From Bilabrum cf. latius (Eukaryota > Bigyra: Bicosoecida > Bigyra > Bicosoecida): a stretch of 64,000 nucleotides of DNA. The stretch's first letter is position 1. Each line of letters opens with the position of its first letter. Position numbers and translations under genes: made by a program. The DNA is taken from NCBI GenBank assembly GCA_965178125.1, contig OZ237747.1, forward strand, positions 186,001 through 250,000, given 5' to 3'. The notes below the pieces were generated by a model, which was given only the letters and a program-made list of their open reading frames with translations, was not told the origin of the DNA and ran no database searches. Shown here in pieces: positions 47,601-59,619 of the stretch.

Positions 47601-50505
47601 TTCATCCGAGGCGACTATCACCATCAAGAGCCCGCAGCAGCTAGCCAGCATCATTGTCGAGACGTTCAGTGCCGTTTACCGCTATCAGCACGATGGCCAT
47701 GCTGTGCCTGATGCCATCAAGGGCGCCGTGCAGTAGATTGCGTCGCAATGCGTGAAGCAAGTGCGCGATGTTCTGCAGGACAAGATCACAACAGCGGTAC
47801 TGGCTCGCGATAGGGCGATTAAGGCCGCAAAGGAGAGGTGCAAAGAGGGACAGGGACAGGCTGCCGCCAAGGGTCAAGCTTCGAGTCTGGCTGACCGACT
47901 CCGAGGCACGCCCAGCAGTCTCATTCAAGAGGCGGTGGTGCACCTCGGCAAGGCGGATTTCCTTGTCGTCCGGCCGGAGGCCCGCCCGGTGGCGGCAGGG
48001 CGCGAAATGGACAAAGTGGGCAGCGGGCTCGCCCTGTGTGCGTATGCGCGCAACGGACGGCCAAGCGAAACGGCCGCCAGCATGGCAGACACGGTGGCCA
48101 AACATGCCAAGTACCAGCCGCCGGCGGCCAGCGGCTTGCCGGTGCGGTGCAGGCGTCGGTTCGAGGGCCCGAACGGCGAGCTAGGCTTCGCGCCGGTGAT
48201 AGCGGAGGGCAGAGGGCCGATGGATCAGGATGCTGCCAACAGCAGCGCAGGACTACGGATGGTGTGCTTTGGCCTGTGCAGTGTGCAAAGCTCCCTGTTC
48301 GCGGCTATGCTCGCGATGGATGGAGTGGAGCAAGGTGATCGCCGGCCGACGTTCGATGACTCGGCCCCGACGATGGGAGAGGAGCTAGCGGCTGCCCGTG
48401 GCGAAATTACGGTGGAGCGTGTTGTGCGTGGCGTTGGCAAGACTAGCAACGATGAAACCCCCTTGGCCGTGCGTCTGGCTAGACAGCCGGACGCGCCTCG
48501 CAGCGCGGGGTCTGCCGGCAGAACAACAGCCACCGGGAGCGGCGGGGGGCTGGACAGCGACTCCTCGGACAGCGAAGACGAGGACGAGGACGCCTCAGAG
48601 ACGGGTGCGGCGACGGGCTCCGCGGCTCCCAGCAGCAGCGCGGGGCAGTCATCCAGCGCGGCCGCAAGCAGCAACTTCGTCCTGTCCGGGGCCTCCTCTG
48701 GGCGGCCCCAGTCCACGGTAGGCGGCGGAGACAGATCTGCGACCGATGGTCGGAGCGTTGCCTCTCGCTCCCGCGCGGGCTCATCCGTCGGCACTGCGGG
48801 GTACAGCGAGAGCGCGGTGCCTCTGGGGTACGAGAAGCCGGACGCATCGGGGCCGAGCAGTGACGGCTCCGAGGACCCGCCGGGGGCTCTTCGCGTGGAT
48901 GCCAATGGGGCATCCGTGCAGAGGGCAAGGGCATTGCGCGGCAAGGCGCCTCGCAGCGCGGCCCAGCTGCGGGAGTCCGTGTCAACCGTTCGCAAGCTGA
49001 CCCGGGGAGTTCTGCCTGTTCTTACCTCTCTGCAAGCCGCCATGGCACGAGTGCTGGAGCGGGCAACTGGTGCGCACGACGAGACTTTCCTAGTGCACGC
49101 AAGCGTGCTGCTCGGGGCAATGCGCCTAGCGAGTGGCCGCAGCGTGCCTGTGCGCCCTGTGACAGCCTATAAGACGAGCGGTCTGGACGCACACGCCCGC
49201 ACTGAGCTGCAGTGTGGTGCGATCCCGTCCGAGATGGTCGACTACCTCCGCTGGGGCAAGGCGCTCGAGCCGGCGGCTTCGCGTGGTGCCGCAGAAGGCG
49301 AAGGTGCTGGTGCTTGGGGTGCTCGCACACTGCACGTGTCAGACTGCGACTCGATGCGAGTAGCACTGCTGCTCGCGGTGCTGTGTGGAAGCCCGTCTGA
49401 TCTGCTGCAGGGGCTGCTCCTGCTTGTGGTCAGTGCGAGGGGCTGTAGGGGTGCTCCAAGCATGGAGAGTCCGAGCGAAGATGGCCCCGCGAATCTCGGG
49501 ATCCAGCAGGCTGCCGCCGCCGGATGGACGAGATCCACCCTGGTGCGGTTCTGCTCGGTCCTGCTGAGCGCAGTGGGTCCTGCCCCCGATGGTGGCAATA
49601 GCTCAGCAGAGGCAGACGCCAGTGTGGCTGGCTGCGCCACAGCCATGATGGCTCGCGTGGCTGGGCTACTCACCGGTGACAACGACGCCAGGCCGCTCCC
49701 GGCGCTGGATTCGGCCTGGCTGCAGCACGCGTGCGTGCGAGCGATCGGCCACTCGAAGCAGCTGTTCTCTGGTGATGAGGGCAAGGTGTTGGTGCGTGAA
49801 GCTCGCGGGGAGACGCTGCGGGCGGCCGCGAGCGTGCTGTCGCTGCCGGGACCCCTGCGGTCTCGGTTGCTGTCATTGACCAGTGGAGACGAAGGCCGGC
49901 AAACTCTGCTGCGGGTCCCCGCTGCACTGCTTGCATGTGCCATGGCCACCCAGCCGGGCCGGCTCGGGGTCGATGGAGCTGGTGGGTCCGCCTGGCAGGC
50001 TGGTCAGGTGGCTAGCTTGTGTTCCTTGCCGAGGGCGTGCATTCCGCGCCCACTGCGGCTGGGTCTGGTGTCCCTTCCGCGCACCTACGACACTTTGTAC
50101 GCCGCGGTGCAGGAAAGGGCAGACACAGCGGGCCTGTCGCTGCCCGCGCTGTGCCTCATCACCGGTCGGGTGGTGCTGGCGGGGCGGACGGGCGGGCGGG
50201 GCAACACGTCCAGCGGGCCGTGCACGCGCTTCTCCGAGTCCAACACGAGCGGGGTGGGGATCTGGTTGGTGATCCCCAGCTCGCAGGTAGTGCTCATGCA
50301 CGGCCGTCTGGCGTGCTACTACCCGTCCGTGTACCTTGACAAGCACGGGGAGGAGGACGTGGACCTGAAGCGGGGACAGCCCCTGCACCTGAGCGAGGAC
50401 CGGCTGGCGGGGCTGGAGCGGCTGTGGATCTCGGGGGAGGTAAGGAGAGAGGTGATGAGGAGGAGGGACGCGGCCTCGCGGATCATTCTGGAGGGGTGGT
50501 ACTGA
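38689..50505 (+). CDS. Giant UBR1/UBR2-family protein with degenerate zinc sites
   Basis: One intronless frame of 3938 residues from ATG 38689 (MDQRQDRTSTVQ) to TGA 50503-50505, with 17 TAG read as Gln and no other stop. Architecture follows UBR1/UBR2 N-recognins. UBR box at about 53-125: VCGYVFKDGDFAYYSKAYAA, then TCIIC-Q-NCFEPELHKG and AAGGVCDIGDAEA. ClpS-like domain at about 414-480: YSVVLHDDDWHTYDQVQAAF. Middle region with VYRPPTAKEPG-Q-YSLRPECW. A Lys-rich tract at about 1670. RING position at about 2055 (KCVLTHERRPADTLF) and 2198 (THGPVVLDALDYEAA). C-terminal autoinhibitory-type domain at about 3815-3930: YYPSVYLDKHGEEDVDLKRG then QPLHLSEDRLAGLERLW. Many zinc ligands are replaced. Homology is clear, but ubiquitin-ligase activity is doubtful. 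Confidence 0.85.
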
Positions 50506-50795
50506 GCGCGGGCGCACCACTCGGTTTGGAAGCTGTTGCATTGTCGATAGGGGTCAAGCTACAATGGCATTGAATGCTGAACTGCATCCACAGCAATGTC
50601 CGGTGTGCCCAGGCCGTAGGCCTAGCTCCCGGAATCCGAATACCCGCGGATCGGACGAACCTAACCCGGAACTGCAGCCCCTAGATCTACAATTTCGAAG
50701 CAATCATCACACGCACCGTGACAGGTGGCAATTTCACAATTGCAGTTTGCGCGCAGTATTCTCATCACTCTTAGAAATAAAAGGATCATTTAGCG

Positions 50796-53700
50796 ATGGC
50801 AAAAAAGCACCATGGTAATGTCCGTAAGTTCTGTGGTACGTGGTTGTATCATTCATGCAACTTTTTCTTGCTTGTGCCACGGTACTACTCGACTAGCTGC
50901 TTACTGGCACGTATCCAAGAACGCCGCCCCCTGCAGTGTCCGGGCCAATGGAGTACACCAACAAGGAGCAAGGGTGGGCATACTACATGAGACCCATCTA
51001 CAAGGTTTTCAAGAAGTACACCCCGCGGAAGGGGAAGAAAGCTAAAGTCCATCGAATCACGGCAGTGGCCAAAACGGCATTCTACCGCATCAAGGAGGAT
51101 GGTACTGAGGACTTGATCCGCTGCGAACCCCATGCCAACTGTGAGATGCTTAAACGAAAGGGATACCACGAATTCGACGATGCGGTGCCTCACGACAAAC
51201 GAGCACAAGAGCCGCGTGGATGGCAAATGGGAGCTACCGAAGCGAGCCTGGCGACGGACCGAGAGAACCCTGCTGCAGAGAGGTTCTGTAGAGCATTACC
51301 CCCATCCCCTGATGATGAACAAGCTGCAGATTCACAGGGTCTGGACGTCTACGTGTGCAGGTAGGGAGCGGCTTCGCGTACAGCTGCGGCACGTGGCCCC
51401 CGAACGATCAGACGGGCGCATCAGGCCAACGCGGTTCCTCAGGCGAAGCTGGTGATGTTACCAGCTCCTTGATTTTTCGTGGTGGTATTGGCGTCGAGTC
51501 TAGCTACGGTGGATACGTAGCTGCTGGTGCCGCAGGTGGCAATTCGTCGGCAGGTGGCAATTCGTCGCTTCTCGCCGATCGAGCCCCCAGCCTAGCCCAA
51601 CAAGTGGCCGAGCTCAAGTACCAGAAGATTTACGTACCACGCAAGGGGGTGCCCTCGCTGCTGGCTCTCTCCTAGATGACTAAGCTACTCGAGAACGCGC
51701 CCAAAAACTTGGACGGCCAAGATGTTCAGAGTGATGCACGCACCGCCCTGAGGCTGTTGAAAAACCATGCGTGCTGCTGGTGGGTAATAGTTGGACCTCA
51801 TCAGAGCACTGATGAGAGACGGACCACGCCACGGCTGCATGCTGATCTAGAGATCATCTGGAACCACGGCATCAAGAGCCTCAAGAGCACAGCTCACGTC
51901 AACCTGCGCAAATGGAAAGGGCCAGTTGCCGGTGCCGCTCGTTCTGGCTTCAGCACGGCCAACTGCATCCGTATCGACGGCTAGCTGTACTTTTTGGGCA
52001 GCATTGATTTCTTCCGCACGGGCCACAAGGAAGGCACGAGAAGCGAGCCGGTTCGCGGCAAGCAGGCCTACACAGATGTGGCCAAGGAGCTCAACAGAGG
52101 AGGCATGGGCAAAGGAAAGCGGCGGAGGGCTGCGTCACGGTCGCGCGCTCTCGATCATAACGCGTGGCAGACGGTGATGGAGTAGGGACGCAAGAACAGC
52201 GAGGGACAACGGCGTGCTCGCGTACCCTCGTCTGTGCCGGATCGCCATCGCCACGACCCTGCAGAGCACCTGCGCAACCGCTGGATTGACCCGTTTATGG
52301 CGCACTCGAGGATCGAAACAATGATCAGCAGCCGGAACGTAGCCCACCGCCGCCGAGATGCGTACTACATGCACGCTGCGGTAGGCAATTGGAACCCCAG
52401 CGCAAAAAAGTTCAGGGCGCCGGAACGCGCTACGGCCGAATAGATGCTGCGATGGGCCCATGGTATGAACCTCCCTGCAGTGGCTTGCTTCAAGGCCATG
52501 GCGAGCGGAACAGAAGAGGGTCGGGCAGTCAGACCTCCCTTCTTTGTGCTGGAGCTACGTCCACCTGCCGGTGTTTTCATTCGTGACAAGAACCTCCGGC
52601 ACTGCTAGATCGTTGACGGACAGAAGGTTCAGTTCAAGCTGCAGCCGTATAAGCACCAGGAGTCATACGTGTACGAGCGGCGCGAGTCTCCTTGCGGCCG
52701 TCGGCTCTTGAGGACCAAGGTTGTTCGCAAGCATTACTGGCAAGAGGTTGCCGTCGCTCTCTCGCACGCGGTGCGGGTCCGTCTCAAGACACCGATGCCA
52801 CACGCTTTCGAAGGATTGGCAAGAGCCCTCCTGCAGCCAGAGCGCAAGCATAAGGACCGCCTCAAGCCAAAACAGAAAGCAACACCGGCCCTTGGTATAG
52901 ACTTTGTAGACGAGCGGCAGCAAAAGGCGGCCGTCTCGCTGCGGTCTGGCGCTGTGGCAAGGCAGCCTGACAGAAGTCACTAGAAACCAGGCAGTGCAGC
53001 CCAGCCAGACCGGCGGGTCGGTCCGAAGGATGTGATTGGCGTACACATCGATAACGAGGCAACCGCACTGATCGTATGCCGCACGCGTGGTGCCGTGCTC
53101 CGCGTCATGCGATACTTGCAGTGCCACTTCGACATCCCCTCCCGCGCTCGGGGGGCGCACTACCTCGTGGACACGTTCAACCCGAGCATTCGGTACGACG
53201 ACGATGGTGCGGTCGCAGTAGGTGGCGACGATGAGAAGATCATGCACTTCAGAGGCACTGACGGGGCCGACTACGCTGTGCGGTGGGAGGCCGTGACTCG
53301 TGGGGTGACGAACGCAGGTCCTCGCGTGTACCACCGTCCACCCACCGGCGAGCAAGTCATGGACGTGACGCAAGACGACTGGGATCGATTCCATGAGTGC
53401 GCGGACGAGGCAGAGGAAGCAGACGCGCCTACTAGGGTGGAAGTCGCAGGCTATGAGCAGCACGGTGCGGGTAGTCTAACGACTGGTGCATCAGCGGCTG
53501 CTGCTGTTGGGGGCAGCACGACAGCCGCCAGTAGCTCTGCTGGCGATGAAGCCGAAGGAACGAGTACCGGACCCTGCAGCGGCGCCGCAGTCCTGAAGGA
53601 GGTGCGCCGGCAAGACGACGACGAAAGCTTCTTTGCTCGGTTGGCTGTTAAGCCCCGTCCACCGCCTGCCTCTGGAGCTGGTGAGACAAGATCAGGGGCC

Positions 53701-53964
53701 TCAGATCCTGGTTCGGCAGACCCTGAAGCGACCTCGCTTGAGGCGGGGTCATCCGGCCGTGTGCATTCGCCTGTGGCCGGCGCAGCTGCGCTCAGCTTGT
53801 TGTGGCCAGAAGCCGAGGAGGGGCCACACAATGGCACCACAAAGAGGAAGAGGAGCAAGAAGAAGAAGAAGACCAAGGAAGACTCTGAATTTGCTCGAAT
53901 GCTCCTCCTTAATGTGCCGCTGAAGGACACCAGAAGGGGCGGGGCGTCTAAGCCGGATGTCTGA
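50796..53964 (+). CDS. Unrecognised basic protein, 983 residues
   Basis: Model: exons 50796-50823, 50937-51360 and 51465-53964, GT-AG introns of 113 and 104 bp, phases consistent, TGA stop, six TAG read as Gln. It begins MAKKHHGNV. Middle blocks look globular and conserved in character: ADLEIIWNHGIKSLKSTAHV, CIRIDGQLYFLGSIDFFRTG, RNRWIDPFMAHSRIETMISS, PFFVLELRPPAGVFIRDKNL, VVRKHYWQEVAVALSHAVRV, DVIGVHIDNEATALIVCRTR, GAHYLVDTFNPSIRYDDDGA. The C-terminal 180 residues are low complexity with a nuclear-type basic stretch TKRKRSKKKKKTKED and then FARMLLLNVPLKDTRRG. I cannot assign a family. Between 51141 and 51460 other splice choices exist (a frame with HPLMMNKLQIHRVW), so exon 2 is less certain than exon 3. 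It follows the UBR gene on the same strand. Confidence 0.6.
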
Positions 53965-54153
53965 GGCTGAATGCGTGCGTGCAGGGCGGGAACAACTCGA
54001 ACTATTTTGCGCAACATGCACCTGTTCACGCGCACGATTGTCATCCAGGGGGTCTCACCGGCGTATTTAGATGCACTCTGTGTACTTGGCGCTACTAGTA
54101 ATTGTATGCGACATTCTCGATGCATAACTTAAGCCACACCCTAAAGTCCGAAG

Positions 54154-57100
54154 TCACGAGACCTACATCAAAGCGTCCGCGAGTACCTGCCGCCGCACAG
54201 GCTTGGGAAGGACCCTCTCCGCCCCACATTTCACAAAGTGCCGCTGATCTTCCAGCAGCACGTTCCCCGTCACGCCGATGATGCGCACTCCATCCAGGGC
54301 CGCGTCCCGTCTGATGGCCCGAGCGCACTCGGCCCCGCCCACCCTCGGCATGCTGAAGTCCATAAGAATCACATCACCGGGTCCAAGCGCGCGCGCCGTG
54401 GGGCTGCCCTGACCTGCGGCCTAGCCCTCGTGGCTAGTGGCGAGCAGGCCGGGTTTGCCGCGCATGCTGGTGCTGCTGCTGGCGCTGTCGGCTCGCATCT
54501 CGAGGCTCAGTTGCTGTCGGCTCCTCGACGCCCCTCTCGACGCGCCAGTGTACACCTCTCGTGATTCATCGTCCAGACCTGCAGTGGCCTGCTGCTCCAT
54601 GACTGCCACTTCGTCTCTGCTGGGCAAGTCATCCTAGCACAGCGCTGCGGCAATGAGTGGGCCAGGCACCCCCAGCAGCTCGAGAGCGCGAGCACCATCT
54701 GCTGCCTCCAACACGTGCGTCACTCCGATGCGACGCACTGCGCTAGCAATGTACTTCCTGTTGGACCGCTCGTCGTCCACGCACAAGACCCGACTGGGCA
54801 GTCTCGGAATCCCCGACCGAGAGCCGCCCGCACCTGCACTGTCCCTCGTGCTAGCATCTCGCCGCTGATTCTAGTGGCCCTTACGGCTAGCATCCCGTCT
54901 GCGCGGTCTCCTGGGCTTGCGCATGATGGCTGTGCCGCTGGACCCGACCAGAAAACTTGACTTCTTGGGTCGCTGGCTTCTCGATGGCAGTACCAGTGAT
55001 CCACTCAGTTGAGGCTGGGCGAGGAGCTCCGACCCCCGCCGAGCCATGACCAGCGGACACGGCACCCACGCCCAGAATATGCTGCCCGTGCCCTCCTCTG
55101 AGATGCAGCCGCATGCGCCACCATGCAGCTTTACGATGTTCTCTGTGATTGCAAGCCCCAAGCCGCTGCCCTTGCCCCCCTGCTGCAGATTCGCGTTGAT
55201 CTGTGAGAATTGACGGAATAGCTGACGCCGGTTGTGGTCCGCAATCCCGACACCACGATCCCACACCCAGAAGCTGAGCATCGCAACAGGGAAATCAAGA
55301 GGTAGGCCATCCCCAGTTTGCCCGCGCTCGCTGGCCAGATCGAAAAAGCGGGTGTCGTCGAAAACCTTTGCGGTTGCGGACCTGCCATTCCCTTCCGGTG
55401 CAATGCCGCCCTCCTCGTCCTCCGCGGACAGACCTCGTCCCCTGGATCGAAGCGATGACTGCGAATCTAGAAATTTTCCGTCAAAGCTTCCCTAGCCCAG
55501 CCGCATGACCCTGTTGCTCCGCAGCGACGATCCAACAAAGCTGCGGCCAGACGCCTGGGACCTGATCGTGCCCCGGCTCCCGCTTCGATCGGAGCCCTGA
55601 AGGCCCATCCAGATGTCCACCAGCTCGCGCACGTGCCCACGAGTCTGAGGCGATGCGCTCTCTTCGAGGTCACGCCGCACTTTCTGCAGTATCGCCTCTC
55701 TGGGCACGTGCCACGACGCAGTACGTCTGCGGTTCTCGCTGTAGGTGGAGGACAGCGACCGAGCAGGTAGCTCCGGCGAGTACACCGCTCGAGGCAGGAT
55801 GCTGCTGATGGATCCCGCAGCCCGCGTATTCGTGCGCTGCACGAACCCAATCTAGCTACCAGAGATCAAGTCGCTGTGAGCAAAAGGGGCAGACCCAAGC
55901 GCAAACATCATGCTCTTTAACTCAGCAGCTCTGCGCCGCGACAGCACACCAGTCTCTCTCGCGACATCGGCATCCCACATCACAGGGGGCGTATCCGATG
56001 TTCCGATCACAATCTAGCACTCTGGGATTGCTGAAGGATCCGAAGGTGATCTGGTTGCAGTTACTGCGTCACTTGCGCAGCTCGCTGCCGACACCGCGCG
56101 CAAGCGGCCCGATTCGGCCGCACGCAGCATCGGCTGGCAATCGTCCCCGCTAGCTTCACTGCCCTGCGATCCCTAGGCTCTAAGGGAAAACTTGACCGCG
56201 TTGGAGATAAAGTTTGCGGTGCACTGCTGCAGCCGCGGCAGGTCGCACAGGTACTTTGGACGATGTGGCGATCCGAAACGACCATCGTCCGAGTGACCAG
56301 CCAACGAGTTTTCGATCGCTGCAGCACCTCTGCTCTAGTCGGACTCCCATGGTGCTTGCTTCTGTGCGGATCGGACCGGCGTTGAGTATTCCTGCTCATT
56401 CCTGGGCATAGTTGTGTCCGCTGGCTGTGTCTTGCTCGGGCTTGCAAGCGCCCGCTGGCTTGCAGCACCGTGTCGCTGCATAGGACCAGAGGACTCTCGC
56501 CGGTGCAGCTCGCTGGACTGCGTGTCCTGGTCTGTCCATCCCTCCAGGGACACTCGGTTGACCCCTGCCACGGTTCGAAACGACCCCACGGCTGTCGTCA
56601 AAAGCATGCGAGACGCGTCGCAGGGCCGGTGCCGCAGCTTCACGGCGTCCCCGCTTGACTCTTCCAGAGACACAGTATCTCGGAGCACGGCCACAATCGA
56701 CTCGGCGGACTGCATCATCGTGGGGGCGAGCTCGTCTTTGAGCGAGTGGATGTGGGATCGAAGCTCCCGGGGCAAGGCCAAAGCAGATTTGGCGTGGGCT
56801 GAAGCTGCTGCTGACCGTGTGGCTGAGTTTGCACGGGCTCGCAGCACATCGCGCGCCGCGTCTTCGGCCGCCTCAATGCTCATGGAGGCTGCATTCAAAG
56901 GCGATAGCGTGTCGTGCAGCATGAGTCTAAGCACGTTCGACAGGTCCCTCCGCTTCGCCTCAGCCCCGTCGACTCCCAACCGCAGATGGGCAACCCGGAC
57001 CGCGAACGAGAGCACCACGGTCAGTGTGATCAGCTGAACGAGGCAGGCTGCACACTCCAACACAGCAAGAATGCCTATTTTTTGCTCGACGTTTCTTGTT

Positions 57101-59203
57101 TCTCGATCCATGATGCTTCCATTGGAGGCCTCATTATCCACAGCAAGAGACCACAGGAGCACAGCGAGCTGCACGAACCCCCGCGCTGTGAGCGCTTGTC
57201 TTTCAAAGGTGAGGGCACCCTCATCTCCGGTGACCGCCTGCACGTCCAAACTCCACATCTAGAGCATCGTCTCGTTCTGGAGGCTTGCCACCAGGCCTTC
57301 GATCTCCGCCGGGGTGGCTCGATCTAACACACGACCGGCCACCACGGCGGACAGCATGGCATTCCTCGCGTGCTCTGGGCAGGAGATGTGCATCGGGCCG
57401 ATGGAGAAGTAGTATGTGCTTTCAATGATAGCCCACGCGAGGAGCAGCACCTTCAGTCCTATGAATGTCCGTACCTTTGCCTCGACGATCTGCTTCACCG
57501 CAATCACTTGCGGCGAGTGAGGAAGCGCCGAGCCTGCATGCTTGGTCTATCCAGCCTACTCCGAGCTGGCGATCCACGGATCAGCCTGGCCCATCGAGTC
57601 CCATTTGCTAGGTTTTTGGCTCATAGCTACTGATTCCTGCTGCCTGGGCTCATCGTAGCCTGATGAAGCGTCACTGGCGGATTCAGTAAGGGAGGAGCCA
57701 ATGCTCCCTGCGCTCACCAAATTCATCCTGCTGAGGTGCATGTCGGAGCCACGAGCCCCCACCCTCATCCGGCGAAGAATACCAACGACTGCACCTTTTG
57801 GCTACGATGCGGCATTGCTAGCTTCGCCGGATCCAGAAGAGCAGCAGCCCTTCGCCAAGTATTGCCACCCAAAGAGGCAACCATCCCGGTAGCACTGCCT
57901 GACTAAAGACGCATGGCAGCGCTCATCAATGCATGATCGATCCTCTCCGGTGTAAACATGCCTGTCACCAACCCTTGCTATCAAGAAGAGCATGGTTACG
58001 CCAGCAAGGACGTACGTTGCGAGCGTCGATGCGAGCGCCGCCGGGAATTTGTATTCATCCTCGGCCTGCTAAATTGCTCGAACATCATGTACCTGCCAGC
58101 CTGCATAGTGTCTCAGGGGCTCAATGCCGTGTGGTAGTTGACTGCGCCAAAGATTAACATCTTGCCGGTCCATGAATTCGGATGCCAGAGGCAGAATGCA
58201 TGCAGCGGAGGGTACAGCACTCTTATGCAACAGCTCCTACAGACCAAGGAGCTTTGAAACTATAATTGAGGCCCTAGTTTGCTCTATGGATGTGAATACC
58301 TGCGTAAACATGATCGCCGATACTGCTGCAAACTGGATGGTGGGCAACACTACGCTGGTCTCCCCGGCAAGGGCCCAAACCAGCATGGATATCGAAAATC
58401 TCCTGCGGAGGAAAATATGCACCAAGAACCTCGTTCGACGCTGCAGGCGGGGTGTTCATGCTATTACGGCAAGATGGCAGCACTTCCTCTCACGTTGAGA
58501 CACCCTCCAATATCTGTCGATATGGAACGTAGAACTACACATCCTTTGATTGCCAAGAAGGATCATCAAAAACAAACACTGATGTGCGGAACGCATCTAA
58601 AGGAGCGATAAACTAGCCGTCACCGCCCGAAATAGAAAGCACTCGAAGGACGACACCGGCTACAACCACGATCATCACGTGTGAAGCAATCCTCTGCACT
58701 TGCGCAGATCTTGAAGCAACAGTCGAAAACACCATGGAGCACGGACCAAGCGCGCCGACTATTCCTAAGAGCCCCGAACCGAGCCAAATAGACACTGCCG
58801 AGACGCTGTAGCCCGCGTATTCCGCGGCTGCAGGCTGTATCTCTAGGGGAGCCTTGACGATTGAACTCGTTGTCGGTACAGCATATGATAAATCCTGATG
58901 CACATTAATCCTACTATCGATTTCACGGATGTACGCTGTCGAGTTGCACCGGCCGTCCAGCGCGTCGATCACAGTGCACCATTTCGCGGAATCTGTCGAC
59001 TGCCTGTCCCCACTCCTGCTGAGATGGACACCAGAGGGCCCTAAACGCATGAAACCAATGCATAATTGCACGAAGAATGCTAGCAATAGCACCACGATGG
59101 AGTATATTCTCAGCAAGGTCCATTGCGCGTGCTTGCCTGTATTGCAGCGGCAGCTCCAGGCAGCGGCAAGCGCAGACATGACGATATAGATATCAAGAAT
59201 CAA
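54154..59203 (-). CDS. Membrane-bound hybrid histidine kinase with receiver domain
   Basis: Two-component phosphorelay sensor. Exons 59203-58494 and 58402-54154, with a 91-bp GT-AG intron in phase 2; 1652 residues, TGA, about 17 TAG as Gln. The N-terminal half has several hydrophobic segments (IYSIVVLLLAFFVQLCIGF; VMIVVVAGVVLRVL; LPTIQFAAVSAIMFTQVF; LATYVLAGVTMLFLIA; FIGLKVLLLAWAII; LITLTVVLSFAV). Then the H-box VLRLMLHDTLSPLNAASM with the phospho-acceptor His, N-box QCTANFISNAVKFS, a long insert, G1 FWVWDRGVGIAD, and G2 GGKGSGLGLAITEN. The receiver domain starts RVLCVDDERSNRKYI; about 100 low-complexity residues then precede the phosphorylated Asp in VILMDFSMPRVGG; GVTG and the Lys in VLPKPV follow. 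The ligand is unknown. Confidence 0.85.
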
Positions 59204-59619
59204 TAATATTGGATCCGAGTGGCTACACGTACAAGAAGCGGCTCCATACAGTACGGATCACCCCAACTTGAGGGCTGAAGCTTTGCTCATCAATCAAATG
59301 GACCCGCCGTAGTATCTGCGTTGATAATAAAGCGAAGTAAATGGACCATGAAAATAATTGGATGATTCTTCACCTTATCTATACAAGATATGATTTCTAG
59401 GGACAACGTAGCGCTGCACAAAGCAACCGACACCTCAATAAAGTATGAGATGAGACGAACCATTCATGTCCATGTCTATCCGTGCCTACCTCACGAAGCC
59501 CTCGGGAGTACTGCAGCGTTAATTGGACGCTAAAATTCTCGACAGGTGCTCACGTACGACGCCAGATGGTCGAACAATGCGTGCAATACGTGCCTACGAA
59601 GGATTCACCCACATCATGA
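59204..59619. promoter_or_regulatory. AT-rich divergent intergenic region
   Basis: Lies between the histidine kinase start (minus) and the glycosidase-like gene (plus). It is clearly AT-richer than the coding DNA and has no supportable reading frame. It probably holds both promoters and an unresolved 5' exon of the plus-strand gene. Confidence 0.35.

Noticed and set aside
51132-51455. Alternative frame (HPLMMNKLQIHRVW) as the true coding exon of the unknown gene
   Set aside because: I could not find donor and acceptor pairs that join it in phase to both the upstream and downstream frames, whereas the chosen introns do. It remains possible.
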